Source of the DNA: Faecalibacterium langellae
Lineage (GTDB): Bacteria > Bacillota > Clostridia > Oscillospirales > Ruminococcaceae
Direction of reading: 5' to 3'
DNA: 64,000 nucleotides
Assembly (NCBI RefSeq): GCF_002549775.1
Contig: NZ_NMTR01000001.1
Location: forward strand, 1-64,000
In this document: piece by piece, positions 43,169 through 54,632 of the stretch
Position numbering within the stretch: the stretch's first letter is position 1
How the letters are laid out: each line of letters begins with the position of its first letter
The notes under the pieces: model-generated
What the model was told of the DNA's origin: nothing
Database searches by the model: none
The model's input: only the letters and a program-made list of their open reading frames with translations
Translations under genes and position numbers: made by a program

Positions 43169-44904
43169 TTCTGCGCATCCCCTTTCTTGAACTGGCTCTC
43201 GTAAATTTCCTCGTAGACGGGGCAATTCTGGCGCAGCGCGTCGTGGCGGCCAAGGCCCACCAGTCTGCCGTCGTCCAGAACAATGATCTGGTCGGCGTGC
43301 TGCAGGCTGGCGGCGCGCTGGCTGACGATGAACACGGTCAAATCACCCGGCAGAGCCGCCAGTGCCTTGCGCAGGGCGGCGTCGGTGGCGTAGTCCAGTG
43401 CGCTGGCGCTGTCGTCCAGAATGAGGATGTCCGGCTTGCCCACAAGGGCGCGGGCGATGGTCAGGCGCTGCTTCTGGCCGCCGGAGAGGTTGCGTCCGCC
43501 CTGCTCCACGGGCTCGTCCAGCCCGAGGGGCTTCGCCTTGACGAACTCTGCCGCCTGTGCGGTCTCGAGGGCAGCCCAGAGCTCCGCATCGGAAGCGTTC
43601 TTGTTGCCCCAGAGCAGGTTCGAGCGGATGGTGCCGCCGAACAGCTGGGCCTTCTGCATGACCATGGCCACCTTGCCGCGCAGCGCTTCGCGGGGGTAGC
43701 TGCGGGCGTCGCGGCCCATAATTTCCACGGTGCCCTCGGTGGCGTCGTAGAAGCGGGGGATGAGGTTCACCAGGCTGGATTTGCCGCTGCCGGTGCCGCC
43801 GATGACGCCGATGGTCTGGCCGCGCTTGGCGGTAAAGCTGATGTCGGAAAGGCTGGGTGCACCGGCCCCGGCGTAGGTGAGGGACACATGGTCAAAGCGC
43901 ACGGCGTCGGCTGCCTTGTCGGCGGCCACCTCGCCCAGAACTTTAGCCGGGAAAGCCATGCCGGGTTTCGTGTCCAGCACAGCCTGCACGCGGCCTGCGC
44001 AGGCGATGCCTTTGCTCACCTGCACGATGAGGTTGGCCAGCTTGACCAGCTCCACCAAGATCTGGTTCATGTAGTTCACCAGAGCGATGACGTCGCCGGA
44101 AGCCATGCCGCCCACGTTGATCTGGATGCTGCCCACATACAGCAGTGCCACGATGGCGATGTTGATGAGCACATAGGTCACAGGGTTCATCAGGGCGGAG
44201 ATATGGCCCACGTGCAGCTGCATGTCGGTGAGCAGGGCGTTGGCGTTCTCAAAGCGCGATACCTCGTCCTTTTCCTTGTCAAAGGCACGCACGACGCGCA
44301 CGCCGGTCAGGTTTTCGCGGGTCAGGCCCAGCACACGGTCCAGACGGTTCTGCACCGTCTTATACATGGGCCGGGTGGCGGCCATGATACCGAACACGAC
44401 AACGCTCAGCAGCGGGATGGTCACCACGAAGATCAGCGCGGCTTTCACGTTGACCGTGAAGGCCATGACCATGGCACCGATCACCACGAACGGGCTGCGC
44501 AGGAACAGGCGCAAAAACAGGTTCAGGCCGCTCTGCACCTGGTTCACGTCGCTGGTCATGCGGGTGATGAGGGTGCTGGTGCCCAGGGTGTCCATCTCGG
44601 AAAAGCTCAGGCTCTGGATGTGGGCAAACAGGGCGTGGCGCAAGGCCGTGGAATAGCCCACAGCCGCCTTTGCGGAGAAATACTGAGCCGTCAGGCTGCA
44701 GGCAAGGCCGATGGCCGCGAGCAGCAGCAGCAGGCCGCACCGCACGAGGATGTAGTGGAAATCGCGGGCAGCAATGCCAACGTTCACGATGTCCGCCATG
44801 ACCAGCGGCACGAACAGGTCGAACGTGGCTTCCAGCATCTTGAAAAGCGGCGCAAGCACGCTTTCGCGCCTGTAGCCGTTCAGATAGCCTAGCATCTTGT
44901 TCAA
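43165..44904 (-). CDS. ABC exporter half-transporter, degenerate subunit
   Basis: The 580-residue partner has six membrane segments and an ATPase domain with GGTGSGKSS and a canonical LSGGQKQR signature, but Walker B is LILDDSASALD: Asp replaces the catalytic Glu, typical of the degenerate half of BmrCD/LmrCD-like exporters. TTG at 44,904 is chosen because AAGGAG lies 7 bases upstream; ATG at 44,895 is the alternative. It is the first gene of the two-gene operon. Confidence 0.92.
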   Translation of the reverse strand: MNKMLGYLNGYRRESVLAPLFKMLEATFDLFVPLVMADIVNVGIAARDFHYILVRCGLLLLLAAIGLACSLTAQYFSAKAAVGYSTALRHALFAHIQSLSFSEMDTLGTSTLITRMTSDVNQVQSGLNLFLRLFLRSPFVVIGAMVMAFTVNVKAALIFVVTIPLLSVVVFGIMAATRPMYKTVQNRLDRVLGLTRENLTGVRVVRAFDKEKDEVSRFENANALLTDMQLHVGHISALMNPVTYVLINIAIVALLYVGSIQINVGGMASGDVIALVNYMNQILVELVKLANLIVQVSKGIACAGRVQAVLDTKPGMAFPAKVLGEVAADKAADAVRFDHVSLTYAGAGAPSLSDISFTAKRGQTIGVIGGTGSGKSSLVNLIPRFYDATEGTVEIMGRDARSYPREALRGKVAMVMQKAQLFGGTIRSNLLWGNKNASDAELWAALETAQAAEFVKAKPLGLDEPVEQGGRNLSGGQKQRLTIARALVGKPDILILDDSASALDYATDAALRKALAALPGDLTVFIVSQRAASLQHADQIIVLDDGRLVGLGRHDALRQNCPVYEEIYESQFKKGDAQK

Positions 44905-45002
44905 GGCGATACTCCTTCTTTCGTACATTATAATGGTTACGGAATCTTATTTATTATAGCGCAGAAAGCGGCGAAATGCTATAGGAAAAGAGGAAAACAG
45001 CG

Positions 45003-45197
45003 CCCTCTCCGTCATTGCTTCGCAATGCCGCCTTGTCCCCTTTTTGTCGCTACGCGACATCTTCCCCCGGCCGGGGGACGTCTTTCAAAGGGAGAGGCAA
45101 GAAACGCTCCCGTTATGCTCTTGGCTCCTCCCCTCGGGGGAGCTGGCAAACCCGCAGGGTTTGACTGAGAGAGTTTTAACTGCAATGACGGAGAGGG
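45003..45197. repeat. 195-bp MITE-like element with 16-bp terminal inverted repeats
   Basis: The ends CCCTCTCCGTCATTGC (45,003-45,018) and its exact complement (45,182-45,197) bracket a non-coding stretch made of short hairpins, for example around CATTGCTTCGCAATG and TGTCGCTACGCGACA. No transposase is present. It ends 8 bases before the -35 box of the next gene. Confidence 0.8.
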
Positions 45198-45205
45198 TTT
45201 CCCCG

Positions 45206-45234
45206 TTGAGAAAATTTCCATTTCCTGTTATACT
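45206..45234 (+). promoter_or_regulatory. promoter of the SseB/Sel1 gene
   Basis: TTGAGA (45,206-45,211) and TATACT (45,229-45,234) are 17 bases apart, directly downstream of the MITE-like repeat. Confidence 0.7.
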
Positions 45235-45271
45235 AAAAGCTGATTACAGCAATGGGAAGAATGGTGAGCAG

Positions 45272-46372
45272 ATGGCAAGACGAACAGATGGCGGCATCCG
45301 GTTCCGCCCGGTGGGCAGCGCGCGGCGCGCCCGCACCGCACCGGCCTACAGCCCCGCAGGCACGGGCTGCCCCGCGATCGAGCGGGCCGTGGAAAACCTC
45401 TACAAAGCCCAGAACGAGGAAGGCTTCTGGACCCTGATGGGCGCGCTGAACTATGCGCTGGAGCTGGAGACCCATGTTCTGGTGCCGCTGCAGACGGCTC
45501 TGACCGTGCACGGCGCTCCTGCGCCCTGGGCAGAGCACCCGGTGCCCACCGAAAAGGCCGACGGCCTCAAGCTGTGGACTCTGCGCAACGACAAAGGCCG
45601 CACCTGGCTGCCGCTGTTCACGTCCAGCGCCGCCGCCTGCGGCGACCGCAGCACTGCCGCCCGGCCCATGGCGGACTACACGCTGGAAGACGCCATGGAG
45701 CTGGCCCTTTCCACCCCGGGCATCGACGGTGTGGTGCTGGACCCGTGGAGCCACTCGGCCACGCTGGACGGGGCCCTGCTCAACGGCTTGCTCCACGCGG
45801 GCCACACCCCCGAGGCCCCCGGCGACGAGGAAGCGGACGCCGGAAAGGAAGCCGCCCGCAATGGCAATTGGGAGCAGGCGGCGGAGTGCTTTGAGAAAGC
45901 CGCCGAGCTGGGCAGCGCCATGGGGCTTTCGCTGCTGGCCGACTGCCTGTACAAGGGCCGGGGCGTGAAGCCCAGCCGCGCCGAGGCCCGCCGTATGTGG
46001 AAGCAGGCCGCCGAAAGCGGCGAAGTGCTGGCCCACATCGCGCTGGGCGACGACTGCGCCGCCCGGGGCGACAACGGCAAGGCCCTTATCTGGTACCGCC
46101 GCGCGCGGCAGAACGCCGCCCACATGCCGGATATCGAGTACACCCCGCAGGTGTGTTTGCGCGTGGCCCAGTATGAGACCCGCTACACCTCCCGCAAAAA
46201 GGCGCTGGCGCTGGCCGCCGAAGCAAAGCAGGGCTTTGGCATCCGCGCGCGGGAAAACGAGCCGGACGCCGCCCAGTGGCTGGCCGAGACCGAGCAGCTG
46301 CTGCAGGAGCTGACCGCACCGCAGCCCGCGGCCCCGGCGGCCTACGACATGGAATCTTTACAATTGGACTAA
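45272..46372 (+). CDS. SseB-like N-terminal domain protein with Sel1 repeats
   Basis: The 366-residue protein has an SseB-type N-terminal region (about 30-180, with LPLFTS and [11 protein letters not shown]) and a C-terminal helical part with Sel1/TPR repeats ([27 protein letters not shown], then [22 protein letters not shown]). Such proteins usually act as scaffolds. ATG at 45,272 is chosen from the promoter position. It precedes dnaK by 79 bases. Confidence 0.72.
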   Translation: MARRTDGGIRFRPVGSARRARTAPAYSPAGTGCPAIERAVENLYKAQNEEGFWTLMGALNYALELETHVLVPLQTALTVHGAPAPWAEHPVPTEKADGLKLWTLRNDKGRTWLPLFTSSAAACGDRSTAARPMADYTLEDAMELALSTPGIDGVVLDPWSHSATLDGALLNGLLHAGHTPEAPGDEEADAGKEAARNGNWEQAAECFEKAAELGSAMGLSLLADCLYKGRGVKPSRAEARRMWKQAAESGEVLAHIALGDDCAARGDNGKALIWYRRARQNAAHMPDIEYTPQVCLRVAQYETRYTSRKKALALAAEAKQGFGIRARENEPDAAQWLAETEQLLQELTAPQPAAPAAYDMESLQLD

Positions 46373-46451
46373 AAAAGCGTCATACAGATACGCTACAATA
46401 GACCGTGAAAAAGCAGTGGCGGTGCGTCCGCAAAGAGAGGAAACAGACAGT

Positions 46452-48266
<1,815 letters not shown>

Positions 48267-48274
48267 CAGAAAAA

Positions 48275-48308
48275 ACTCCGCTGTGTTTTGCACAGCGGAG
48301 TTTTTTTG
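48275..48308. terminator. terminator shared by dnaK and the amino-acid transporter operon
   Basis: An 11-bp perfect stem (48,275-48,285 with 48,291-48,301) is flanked by an A run and a T run. Confidence 0.9.
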
Positions 48309-48321
48309 TTGTGGAAAAATA

Positions 48322-49086
48322 TTACAGCATTTTGGACAGGAACGCTTTCAGGCGCGGGTGCTTCGGGTTGGAGAACAGCTCCTGCGGCGGCTCGTCTTCC
48401 TGAATCTTGCCGTCGTCGATGAAGATGACGCGGTTGGACACCTCGCGGGCAAAGCCCATCTCGTGGGTGACCACCAGCATGGTGATGCCGGTGTGGGCCA
48501 GCTCCTTCATCAGTTCCAGAACTTCGCCCACCATCTCGGGGTCCAGGGCGCTGGTGGGCTCGTCGAACAGGATGACGTCCGGGTCCATGGCCAGGGCGCG
48601 GGCAATGGCGATGCGCTGCTGTTGGCCGCCGGAAAGGCTCTTGGGGTAGACGTCAGCCTTGTCGGAAAGACCCACGCGGGCCAGCAGTTCGTCGGCCTTG
48701 TCGGAGATGGCCTGCTTGTCCTTGAGCTTGAGCAGGGTGGGGGCCAGCTCAAGGTTCTTCTTCACGGTCAGGTGGGGGAACAGATTGAAGTGCTGGAACA
48801 CCATGCCCATCTTCTGGCGCACAGCGTCGATGTGGGCATCGTCCACCTCCACCCCTTCAAACTTGATGGAGCCGGAAGTGGGGATTTCCAAGCGGTTCAG
48901 GCACCGCAGAAAGGTGGACTTGCCGCAGCCGGAGGGTCCGATCAGGCACACCACGTCGCCGCGGTAGATGTCGATGTCGATGCCCTTGAGCACGTCCAGG
49001 GTGGGGGTGGGCTGCTTTGCGCCCTTTTTCTTCACGCCGCCGTAGGTCTTGGTCAGACCACGGACTTCCAGGATCTTATCGGTCAC
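48322..49086 (-). CDS. polar amino-acid ABC transporter ATPase
   Basis: The 254-residue protein has [17 protein letters not shown] and [11 protein letters not shown], and closely follows the GlnQ/ArtP pattern ([12 protein letters not shown]). The GTG at 49,086 has GGAGG upstream and the gene overlaps the permease gene by 11 bases. It powers uptake by the permease and binding protein of the same operon. Confidence 0.93.
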   Translation of the reverse strand: MTDKILEVRGLTKTYGGVKKKGAKQPTPTLDVLKGIDIDIYRGDVVCLIGPSGCGKSTFLRCLNRLEIPTSGSIKFEGVEVDDAHIDAVRQKMGMVFQHFNLFPHLTVKKNLELAPTLLKLKDKQAISDKADELLARVGLSDKADVYPKSLSGGQQQRIAIARALAMDPDVILFDEPTSALDPEMVGEVLELMKELAHTGITMLVVTHEMGFAREVSNRVIFIDDGKIQEDEPPQELFSNPKHPRLKAFLSKML

Positions 49087-49840
49087 TTTGTGCCAGCCTC
49101 CTCTCAAACATTGCCAGCAGCCGGGTGAACAGCATGACCAGCACAAGGTAGATCAGTGCAACGCCCAGCAGCGGGTACATGGCTTCGTAGGTACGGTTCA
49201 TGATGCCCTGCCCCGCATACAGCAGCTCCTTGCCGCCAATGACCGTGATCAGGGAGGTATCCTTCAGCAGCATGATGAACTCGTTGCCCAGAGCAGGCAG
49301 CACCGCGCGGATAGCCTGCGGGATGATGATGACCACCATGGTGGTCATGTAGTTCAGGCCAAGGCTGCGTCCGGCCTCCATCTGGCCGGGGTCCACGGCC
49401 ATCAGGCCGCCGCGGATGATCTCGGACACATAGGCACCGGAGTTGATGCCCAGCGTCAGTGCACCCACCATGGTAAAGTTGCGGCTGTTGGCAAAGATGA
49501 CCATGCTCATGATGAGCAGCTGCACCATCATGGGGGTGCCGCGGATAATAGTGGTGTAGATCTCGCAGATCACATTGAAGAAGCCCAGCACCGGGTTTTT
49601 GTGCCCGGGGCGCTGCTGGTCGTGGGCCACACGCACCAGCGCCACCACGCTGCCCAGCACGATGCCCAGCGCCAGTGCCAGGGCGGTGACCAGCAGGGTG
49701 GTGCCCACGCCGCCGACGTACTGGAGCCAGCGGTCCTTCAGCAGAAAGGCCTGATAAAATTTGAAGAAAAACTCCTGCCCGAAGTTCAGCTTTGTGCCGC
49801 TGTTGAGCAGCTCTTTGAGCAGTTCGTATTGAGCAGCCAT
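49076..49840 (-). CDS. polar amino-acid ABC transporter permease
   Basis: The 254-residue protein has an N-terminal soluble stretch, then about five membrane segments. The family segment [20 protein letters not shown] contacts the ATPase. ATG at 49,840 has GAGG upstream. Confidence 0.92.
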   Translation of the reverse strand: MAAQYELLKELLNSGTKLNFGQEFFFKFYQAFLLKDRWLQYVGGVGTTLLVTALALALGIVLGSVVALVRVAHDQQRPGHKNPVLGFFNVICEIYTTIIRGTPMMVQLLIMSMVIFANSRNFTMVGALTLGINSGAYVSEIIRGGLMAVDPGQMEAGRSLGLNYMTTMVVIIIPQAIRAVLPALGNEFIMLLKDTSLITVIGGKELLYAGQGIMNRTYEAMYPLLGVALIYLVLVMLFTRLLAMFERRLAQSDR

Positions 49841-49956
49841 TCGCATCCTCGCTTTCCATTTTTTGTTAGAATTTTGTAACCTTATTTTCCCAAAAAAGAG
49901 GAGACGTCCCTGTCCGGGGCCGCCTCCCCCTGTTTTGTACCGGGTCCGCCGACCGA

Positions 49957-50796
49957 TCAGTCTGCGGTGATGTACTTGTCCACGATGGACTGCAGGGTGC
50001 CGTCTGCCTTCAGCTCTTCCAGAGCAGCGTTGACGGCCTCCACCAGAGCGGTGTTGTCCTTATTCATGCCGATGGCGTAATCCTCCTCGGCATAGCTGGT
50101 CTCCAGCACCTTCAGGCCGGGGTTGGCAGCCACATACTCCTTGGCGGGAGCGTTGTCGATGACCACGGCGTCCACCTGACCATTGTTCAGGGCCTGCACA
50201 GCGGTCAGACCGTTGTCGTAAGCCACCACAGAGTCCTCGCCGAAGTCGTCGGTGCAGTAGATGTAGCCGGTGGTGCCGCGTTGGGTACCGATCTTCTTGC
50301 CTGCCAGATCATCGGGAGATGCGATGTCGGAGCCTTCCGGCACGATGATGGACTGGATGCCGGTGGCGTAGCTGTCGGAGAATGCCATCACGGCCTTGCG
50401 CTCATCGGTGACGGTGATGCCGGCCATGGCGATGTCGGCCTTGCCCTGCTGCACGCTCAGCAGTGCGGCGTCAAACTCCATGTCGTCCACCTGCAGCTCC
50501 AGACCCAGCTTCTCGGCAATGGCCTTGGCGGTGTCCACATCGATGCCCTCGATGTCGCCGCCGTCGGTGGTCATCTCATACGGAGGGAAGGTGGCGTTGG
50601 TCGCCATGGTCAGCTTGCCAGCCATCACAGTAGTCAGCTCACCGGCGGCAGCGCTGGTGGAAGCAGCCTCAGAAGAAGCAGAGCTTGCCACAGAGGAAGC
50701 CACGCTGGAAGAAGAACCACCGCAGGCGGTCAGAGCCAGAGCGGCAACGGACAGACCGGCAGCAGCCAGGAAGCTGCGACGAGAGATCTTTTTCAT
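49957..50796 (-). CDS. amino-acid-binding lipoprotein of the ABC transporter
   Basis: The 279-residue lipoprotein starts MKKISRRSFLAAAG and has the lipobox LTACG, a Ser/Ala-rich linker and a family 3 binding domain (TNATFPPYEM, GIDVDTAKAIAEKLG). The paired Arg resembles a Tat motif. The ligand is probably a polar amino acid such as glutamine or cystine, from family membership only. It is the first gene of the operon, with GAGGAG before the ATG. Confidence 0.92.
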   Translation of the reverse strand: MKKISRRSFLAAAGLSVAALALTACGGSSSSVASSVASSASSEAASTSAAAGELTTVMAGKLTMATNATFPPYEMTTDGGDIEGIDVDTAKAIAEKLGLELQVDDMEFDAALLSVQQGKADIAMAGITVTDERKAVMAFSDSYATGIQSIIVPEGSDIASPDDLAGKKIGTQRGTTGYIYCTDDFGEDSVVAYDNGLTAVQALNNGQVDAVVIDNAPAKEYVAANPGLKVLETSYAEEDYAIGMNKDNTALVEAVNAALEELKADGTLQSIVDKYITAD

Positions 50797-50878
50797 ATTC
50801 AAACACTCCTCAAATGTACTGTATAATTTTCGGCCCGTCGGGACGATGCGCTTCATCAGACCTCCGGCGAACGGATTT

Positions 50879-50907
50879 AGTATAGATTGTACAAAATGAA
50901 AAGTCAA
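50879..50907 (-). promoter_or_regulatory. promoter of the amino-acid transporter operon
   Basis: On the minus strand TTGACT (50,902-50,907) and TATACT (50,879-50,884) are 17 bases apart, about 80 bases upstream of the binding-protein gene. Confidence 0.75.
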
Positions 50908-51029
50908 TACTTGTGCAAAAAATCCGACGATTTGAAACCGAATTGAAAACAATTATGCAGCAGAATGGTTGAATAGAATGTATATATGCAGGACGGCGGG
51001 GAATGTTCTCTTTTTGCCGCCCAAAAGAA

Positions 51030-51145
51030 AACCAGAAAGGACGGCTGTGCCCGGAGGGCATGAAAGCCCCAGTGGGGCTTTCAAGCAGGCGAGCGGTCTG
51101 CGATAGCAGATGGAAGGACTTTGTCCTGACAAGCGTCGGGGGCGC
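51030..51145 (+). repeat. hairpin-chain dispersed repeat, copy B
   Basis: The stretch is a chain of small hairpins: TGCCC/GGGCA, AAAGCCCC/GGGGCTTT (51,063-51,081), TCTGC/GCAGA and AGGAC/GTCCT. It has the same order as copy A near 402-525 (reversed), with compensating stem changes. The region 50,908-51,222 holds no gene. Confidence 0.6.
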
Positions 51146-51222
51146 TCCAAACGCGAAATTAAAAATAATTTTTCCGCTGATATTGTCAGAGCGAAGCGGA
51201 GACAATTCTAAATCATCCGGTG

Positions 51223-51798
51223 TTACAAATACCGTGCGATCTCCTCTTTGCTGCGCTTCGGCACGCAGTAATCCCGGTTCTCATCCAGATAATACTTCAC
51301 GCCGGTCTCGGCGGTCAGCGGCACGATGTGCGATTTGTGGCTCGGATAGCCGAAGGCCACCATGTAGACCAGCTGCTGCGGCGCTTCAATGCCCAGCAGT
51401 TCGGTCAGCACCGGCTTGTTGATGGCCCCCATGATGCAGCTGCCCACGCCCTTGTCCCAGGCGGCAAGGGTCATGTTGGCCAGCGCGATGCCGATGTCGG
51501 TGGCCGGGTCGCCGGGGATGGCAGTATTCTTCACCACGGCAACAAACAAGGTGGGCAGCTCGTCGGCCTTTGGGGTGCCCTGCTCCGGCGGCAGGTAGGC
51601 GGCCCACTTCACCAGTGGTTGCACCCTGGCCACGTCTGTGGGCTGGTTCACCACCACCAGCCGCACGGCCTGCCGATTGGCCCCGCTGGAAGAAAGCCGC
51701 ACGGCTTCAATGATGTCGTCCACCACATCCTGCGGCACAGGCTTCTGCTCGAACCGGCGGTAGGTGCGGCGGGTGGCGAGGGTATCCATGACAGACAT
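51223..51798 (-). CDS. nitroreductase-family FMN protein
   Basis: The 191-residue protein has the N-terminal TRRTYRRFEQKPVP motif and the SSSGANRQ and DIGIALANMTLAAWDKGVGSC segments of FMN-dependent nitroreductases. AAGGAG precedes the ATG at 51,798. The natural substrate is unknown. Bases 51,799-52,033 upstream show no further gene. Confidence 0.9.
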   Translation of the reverse strand: MSVMDTLATRRTYRRFEQKPVPQDVVDDIIEAVRLSSSGANRQAVRLVVVNQPTDVARVQPLVKWAAYLPPEQGTPKADELPTLFVAVVKNTAIPGDPATDIGIALANMTLAAWDKGVGSCIMGAINKPVLTELLGIEAPQQLVYMVAFGYPSHKSHIVPLTAETGVKYYLDENRDYCVPKRSKEEIARYL

Positions 51799-52033
51799 GT
51801 AAAACAACTCCTTATATAGTATGGAATGGGGTCCTGCTTTCCTGCAGTATACCAGATGCGGCCGTGCCCCGCAAGCACCGCGCCGGGAAGCGGGCAGAGA
51901 ACGGCGGGAAAAGAGCGGCCGGAACAGCGGCGCTGGCCCGCGCCGGACGGTGAAAGAAAAACACCTCTGAGATGAACGAAAAGCAACACACTTGTGCTGA
52001 AAAGTTGCGATGAATTAACTTCATGTGAAAAAC

Positions 52034-52062
52034 TTGACAAGCAGCGCAAGACGTGATATCTT
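52034..52062 (+). promoter_or_regulatory. promoter of the lipoprotein gene
   Basis: TTGACA (52,034-52,039) and TATCTT (52,057-52,062) are 17 bases apart. Confidence 0.6.
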
Positions 52063-52151
52063 ACGGTTTGCCGAGACAAACTGGCGGGAATATTCCGGGC
52101 TGGTTTGCTTTGCTATGGGAAGAAAGTGCAAAACGATCAGGAGGAAAAACG

Positions 52152-52967
52152 ATGTCTAAAATTTCTCGTCGCAACTTTATGAAGTGTGCCGGTGCTGCAG
52201 CGCTGGCTGTGGCTGCTGCGGGCGCACTGTCCGGCTGCGGCCCGATGCTGGATGTGGATGTCTATTTTTATGCGAATGGCGCAAAGCTGGAGCTGACCGG
52301 CAAGGGCAAGGTCCAGACCGGCGCAGACGAAATGGACACAGCGACCATTGAACTGCCCGCTGAGTACAAAGCAGCATATGAGATCGCGGACGCAAAGGCC
52401 AAGGTCATTCGTGAGAACGGCAAGCGCTATGCGAACGTGAACCTGGTTGCAAAAGAGGTGACCTATCAGGTCTATTATCAGCTGGACGGCACCACAGTGC
52501 TGTCCGGTGAAGTCACGGCATCCGCTGTGAACCCCACCATCACGGTTAATGATCTGGACCAGGATGAGCTGAAGGCGCTGGCCAAGCTGTTCTACGAGAC
52601 CACCGGTGATGTTCAGCTGAGCAACAACACCGTGATTGTTCCGGTGAAGAAGGTCATGGGCGAGGTCGAAGTGAAGTATACCAAGTATTCCAGCTTCTGG
52701 TCTGAGAATCCTGAAAAGGATAGTCCTGTTGACAATGGAAGCTATGATGAAAAGGTTCCGCTTTGGAAGGGGCAGAATACGATTTCCACTAGCGAGATGA
52801 AGAACCTGAACAGTGCGTGCACGATGGGCTACAGATATGTAATGCAGCGCATTGGAACGACGCCCAATGCTGGCAGTAAAAACTTTGAGGAAACAAATAT
52901 CTTTGCTGTTGATTGGAGCAATCCGATTGTCAAAGTTTACCTGAGCGATACGAAGAACTTCTACTAA
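52152..52967 (+). CDS. hypothetical lipoprotein
   Basis: The 271-residue protein starts MSKISRRNFMKCAGAAAL with a lipobox ALSGCG and a paired-Arg start. The mature part has no recognised domain and is rich in beta-type, Tyr/Lys/Thr segments. CAGGAGG precedes the ATG. It is a single gene with its own promoter and terminator. The function is unknown. Confidence 0.8.
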   Translation: MSKISRRNFMKCAGAAALAVAAAGALSGCGPMLDVDVYFYANGAKLELTGKGKVQTGADEMDTATIELPAEYKAAYEIADAKAKVIRENGKRYANVNLVAKEVTYQVYYQLDGTTVLSGEVTASAVNPTITVNDLDQDELKALAKLFYETTGDVQLSNNTVIVPVKKVMGEVEVKYTKYSSFWSENPEKDSPVDNGSYDEKVPLWKGQNTISTSEMKNLNSACTMGYRYVMQRIGTTPNAGSKNFEETNIFAVDWSNPIVKVYLSDTKNFY

Positions 52968-52995
52968 GAAGCGGAAAATTTCAAGAATACCTAAT

Positions 52996-53033
52996 AAAGC
53001 GGCTGTCCCTCACATGGGGCAGCCGCTTTTGCG
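52996..53033 (+). terminator. terminator of the lipoprotein gene
   Basis: A 10-bp stem (52,996-53,005 with 53,020-53,029) ends in a short T run. Confidence 0.8.
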
Positions 53034-53045
53034 CAGAAAAAGAAC

Positions 53046-53504
53046 TTACATCTTATTCTGGTGCCTTTTCGGGATGGGCACGCTCAGCACCAGCGAGATG
53101 CCCACGGCCAGCGCCACCGCAACCTTAAAGGTACTGATGCCGTGGGAGAGGGCCAGCGCGTTGTTGCCCTGGATGAAATAGTAGGCGCAGTAGTAGATGC
53201 CCGCGCCGGGCACCAGCGGGAAGATGCCGGAGAGCAAAAACACCGTCACCGGCATTTTGAGCACGATGGCAAACACCCGGGTGAGCAGGGTGAGCGGGAT
53301 GACCGCCAGCAGGGAAGCGGCGGCGGCGTCCATGCCCAGCAGGACGGCCAGCTCGTAGACGAACCAGCCCACGGCCCCCACCAGCCCGCAGAAGGGCAGG
53401 CTCTTGCGCGGGCAGCCGAACAGGATGGCAAAGCTCAGGGTGCCCGCCCCGGCAATGAAGAACTGGGCGGCCAGCTCCCCGATCTGTGTACTGGTAAGCA
53501 TCAT
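53046..53504 (-). CDS. ThrE-type exporter, C-terminal half subunit (DUF3815-like)
   Basis: The 152-residue protein has about four membrane segments and matches the second half of threonine/serine exporters (FGCPRKSLPFCGLVGAVGWFVYEL, GIFPLVPGAGIYY). The ATG overlaps the stop of the DUF1212-type gene (ATGA), so the two halves are coupled. The pair probably exports small amino acids or related metabolites. Confidence 0.85.
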   Translation of the reverse strand: MMLTSTQIGELAAQFFIAGAGTLSFAILFGCPRKSLPFCGLVGAVGWFVYELAVLLGMDAAAASLLAVIPLTLLTRVFAIVLKMPVTVFLLSGIFPLVPGAGIYYCAYYFIQGNNALALSHGISTFKVAVALAVGISLVLSVPIPKRHQNKM

Positions 53505-54292
53505 GCGACCACCACCCCCGTAAAGAATGTATAAAGGCTCAGCACAAGGCCGGTGCCGATGGCGATGCTGGCTGCAATGAGCAGCGCGTCGATCATGCGG
53601 ATGGTGCCGGAAAGATAGTCGCCGTGCACGAAGTCCCGGATGCCCATGGTGAAGGCGATGCCCGGCGTCAGGATCATCAGCGCGCCGATGATGGCGTGGC
53701 TGGCGGGCGTGCCCAGCAGATTGCAGCCCAGGATGCACACCAGTGTGATGAGGGCTGCGCAGCTGATCTTGCGGAAGCCGCCCGGCAGCTCGTGCCGCTC
53801 GCACAGCAGCAGATACCAGCTGGCGGCCAGGCCCGCCGCCGCCGCCGCCAGCGCGCTGCGCAGCGTGCCGCCGAAGATGAGCGCAAAGCAGAACGCGCCG
53901 CACAGGCCGCTCACCAGCTGCACCCAGTCCTTGGGGAAAGGGATGCGCCGGGCCAGCACCAGGCGGCTCTCGGCTTCGTCCAGCGTCATATTGCCCTCGG
54001 CGATCTCGCGGGAGAGGGCGTTCACCGCCGCCACCCGGCCCAGATGGGTGGTGCGGGTGGGCACATTGCGCACCTCGCTGATCTCGGCGGTGCCTGCGCT
54101 GGCAAAAATGCCGTTGGTCAGCACATAAATGTGGAACTCCCGCAAATGGAAACTGCGTGCCATGATCTCCATGGTCTGCTCCACCCGGAACACCTCGGCA
54201 CCGTTTTCCAGCAGCGTCTGCCCCGCCGCCATGATGAAATCCATGATGCGGCGGCGCAGTTCCTCGTCGGGGTAGATTTCTCTGCCGTTCAT
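53501..54292 (-). CDS. ThrE-type exporter, N-terminal half subunit (DUF1212)
   Basis: The 263-residue protein has a soluble N-terminus with the family pattern GAEVFRVEQTMEIMARSF and about five membrane segments (MILTPGIAFTMGIRD). AAGGAGGTG precedes the ATG. It works with the 53,046 protein. Its mRNA carries a long structured leader. Confidence 0.88.
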   Translation of the reverse strand: MNGREIYPDEELRRRIMDFIMAAGQTLLENGAEVFRVEQTMEIMARSFHLREFHIYVLTNGIFASAGTAEISEVRNVPTRTTHLGRVAAVNALSREIAEGNMTLDEAESRLVLARRIPFPKDWVQLVSGLCGAFCFALIFGGTLRSALAAAAAGLAASWYLLLCERHELPGGFRKISCAALITLVCILGCNLLGTPASHAIIGALMILTPGIAFTMGIRDFVHGDYLSGTIRMIDALLIAASIAIGTGLVLSLYTFFTGVVVA

Positions 54293-54488
54293 TGCCGCAC
54301 CTCCTTACAATAAAGTTGATTTCACCAGCGTGTCGGTAATTTCTCCTCGGACACGAAACGGGCCATTCCATCGCCCGCCCTATTGCCCTTCGGGCAACAG
54401 GGTCCCACCCCAGCGGACGGTCCTCGGAGAAACTCCCGGCCCACTGGTCGGATACGTTTATTCTATCATGTCCGCGGCTGGCGCACAA
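54293..54488 (-). promoter_or_regulatory. promoter and structured leader of the ThrE-type operon
   Basis: On the minus strand TTGTGC (54,483-54,488) and TAGAAT (54,460-54,465) are 17 bases apart. The approximately 160-base leader folds into a rod: TTTCTCC with GGAGAAA, a GA/GA internal loop, GGAC with GTCC, then an apical 11-bp hairpin around GTTGCCC-GAA-GGGCAAT. No known riboswitch class was recognised. Confidence 0.45.
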
Positions 54489-54505
54489 GAGGAAAATGAT
54501 CCTGC

Positions 54506-54534
54506 TTGACAAAAGCGGAAAAAATCACTATACT
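54506..54534 (+). promoter_or_regulatory. promoter of the antitoxin-like RNA
   Basis: TTGACA (54,506-54,511) and TATACT (54,529-54,534) are 17 bases apart. The transcript would start near 54,541 and end at a terminator about 90 bases on. Confidence 0.75.
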
Positions 54535-54540
54535 ACAAGC

Positions 54541-54632
54541 AGAAGGGGCGCTGACTGCATTGGGCCAGCTTTCCATCCTGCTAGTCAAAAGATTGACCGC
54601 TCGGCTGGTAACTGGGGCGGTCAATCTTTTTT
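54541..54632 (+). ncRNA. candidate type I antitoxin RNA
   Basis: This short transcript runs from a strong promoter to a terminator (stem 54,587-54,600 with 54,617-54,630, then T). It converges on the small hydrophobic peptide gene and overlaps its 3' end. No good reading frame is present. Confidence 0.6.
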
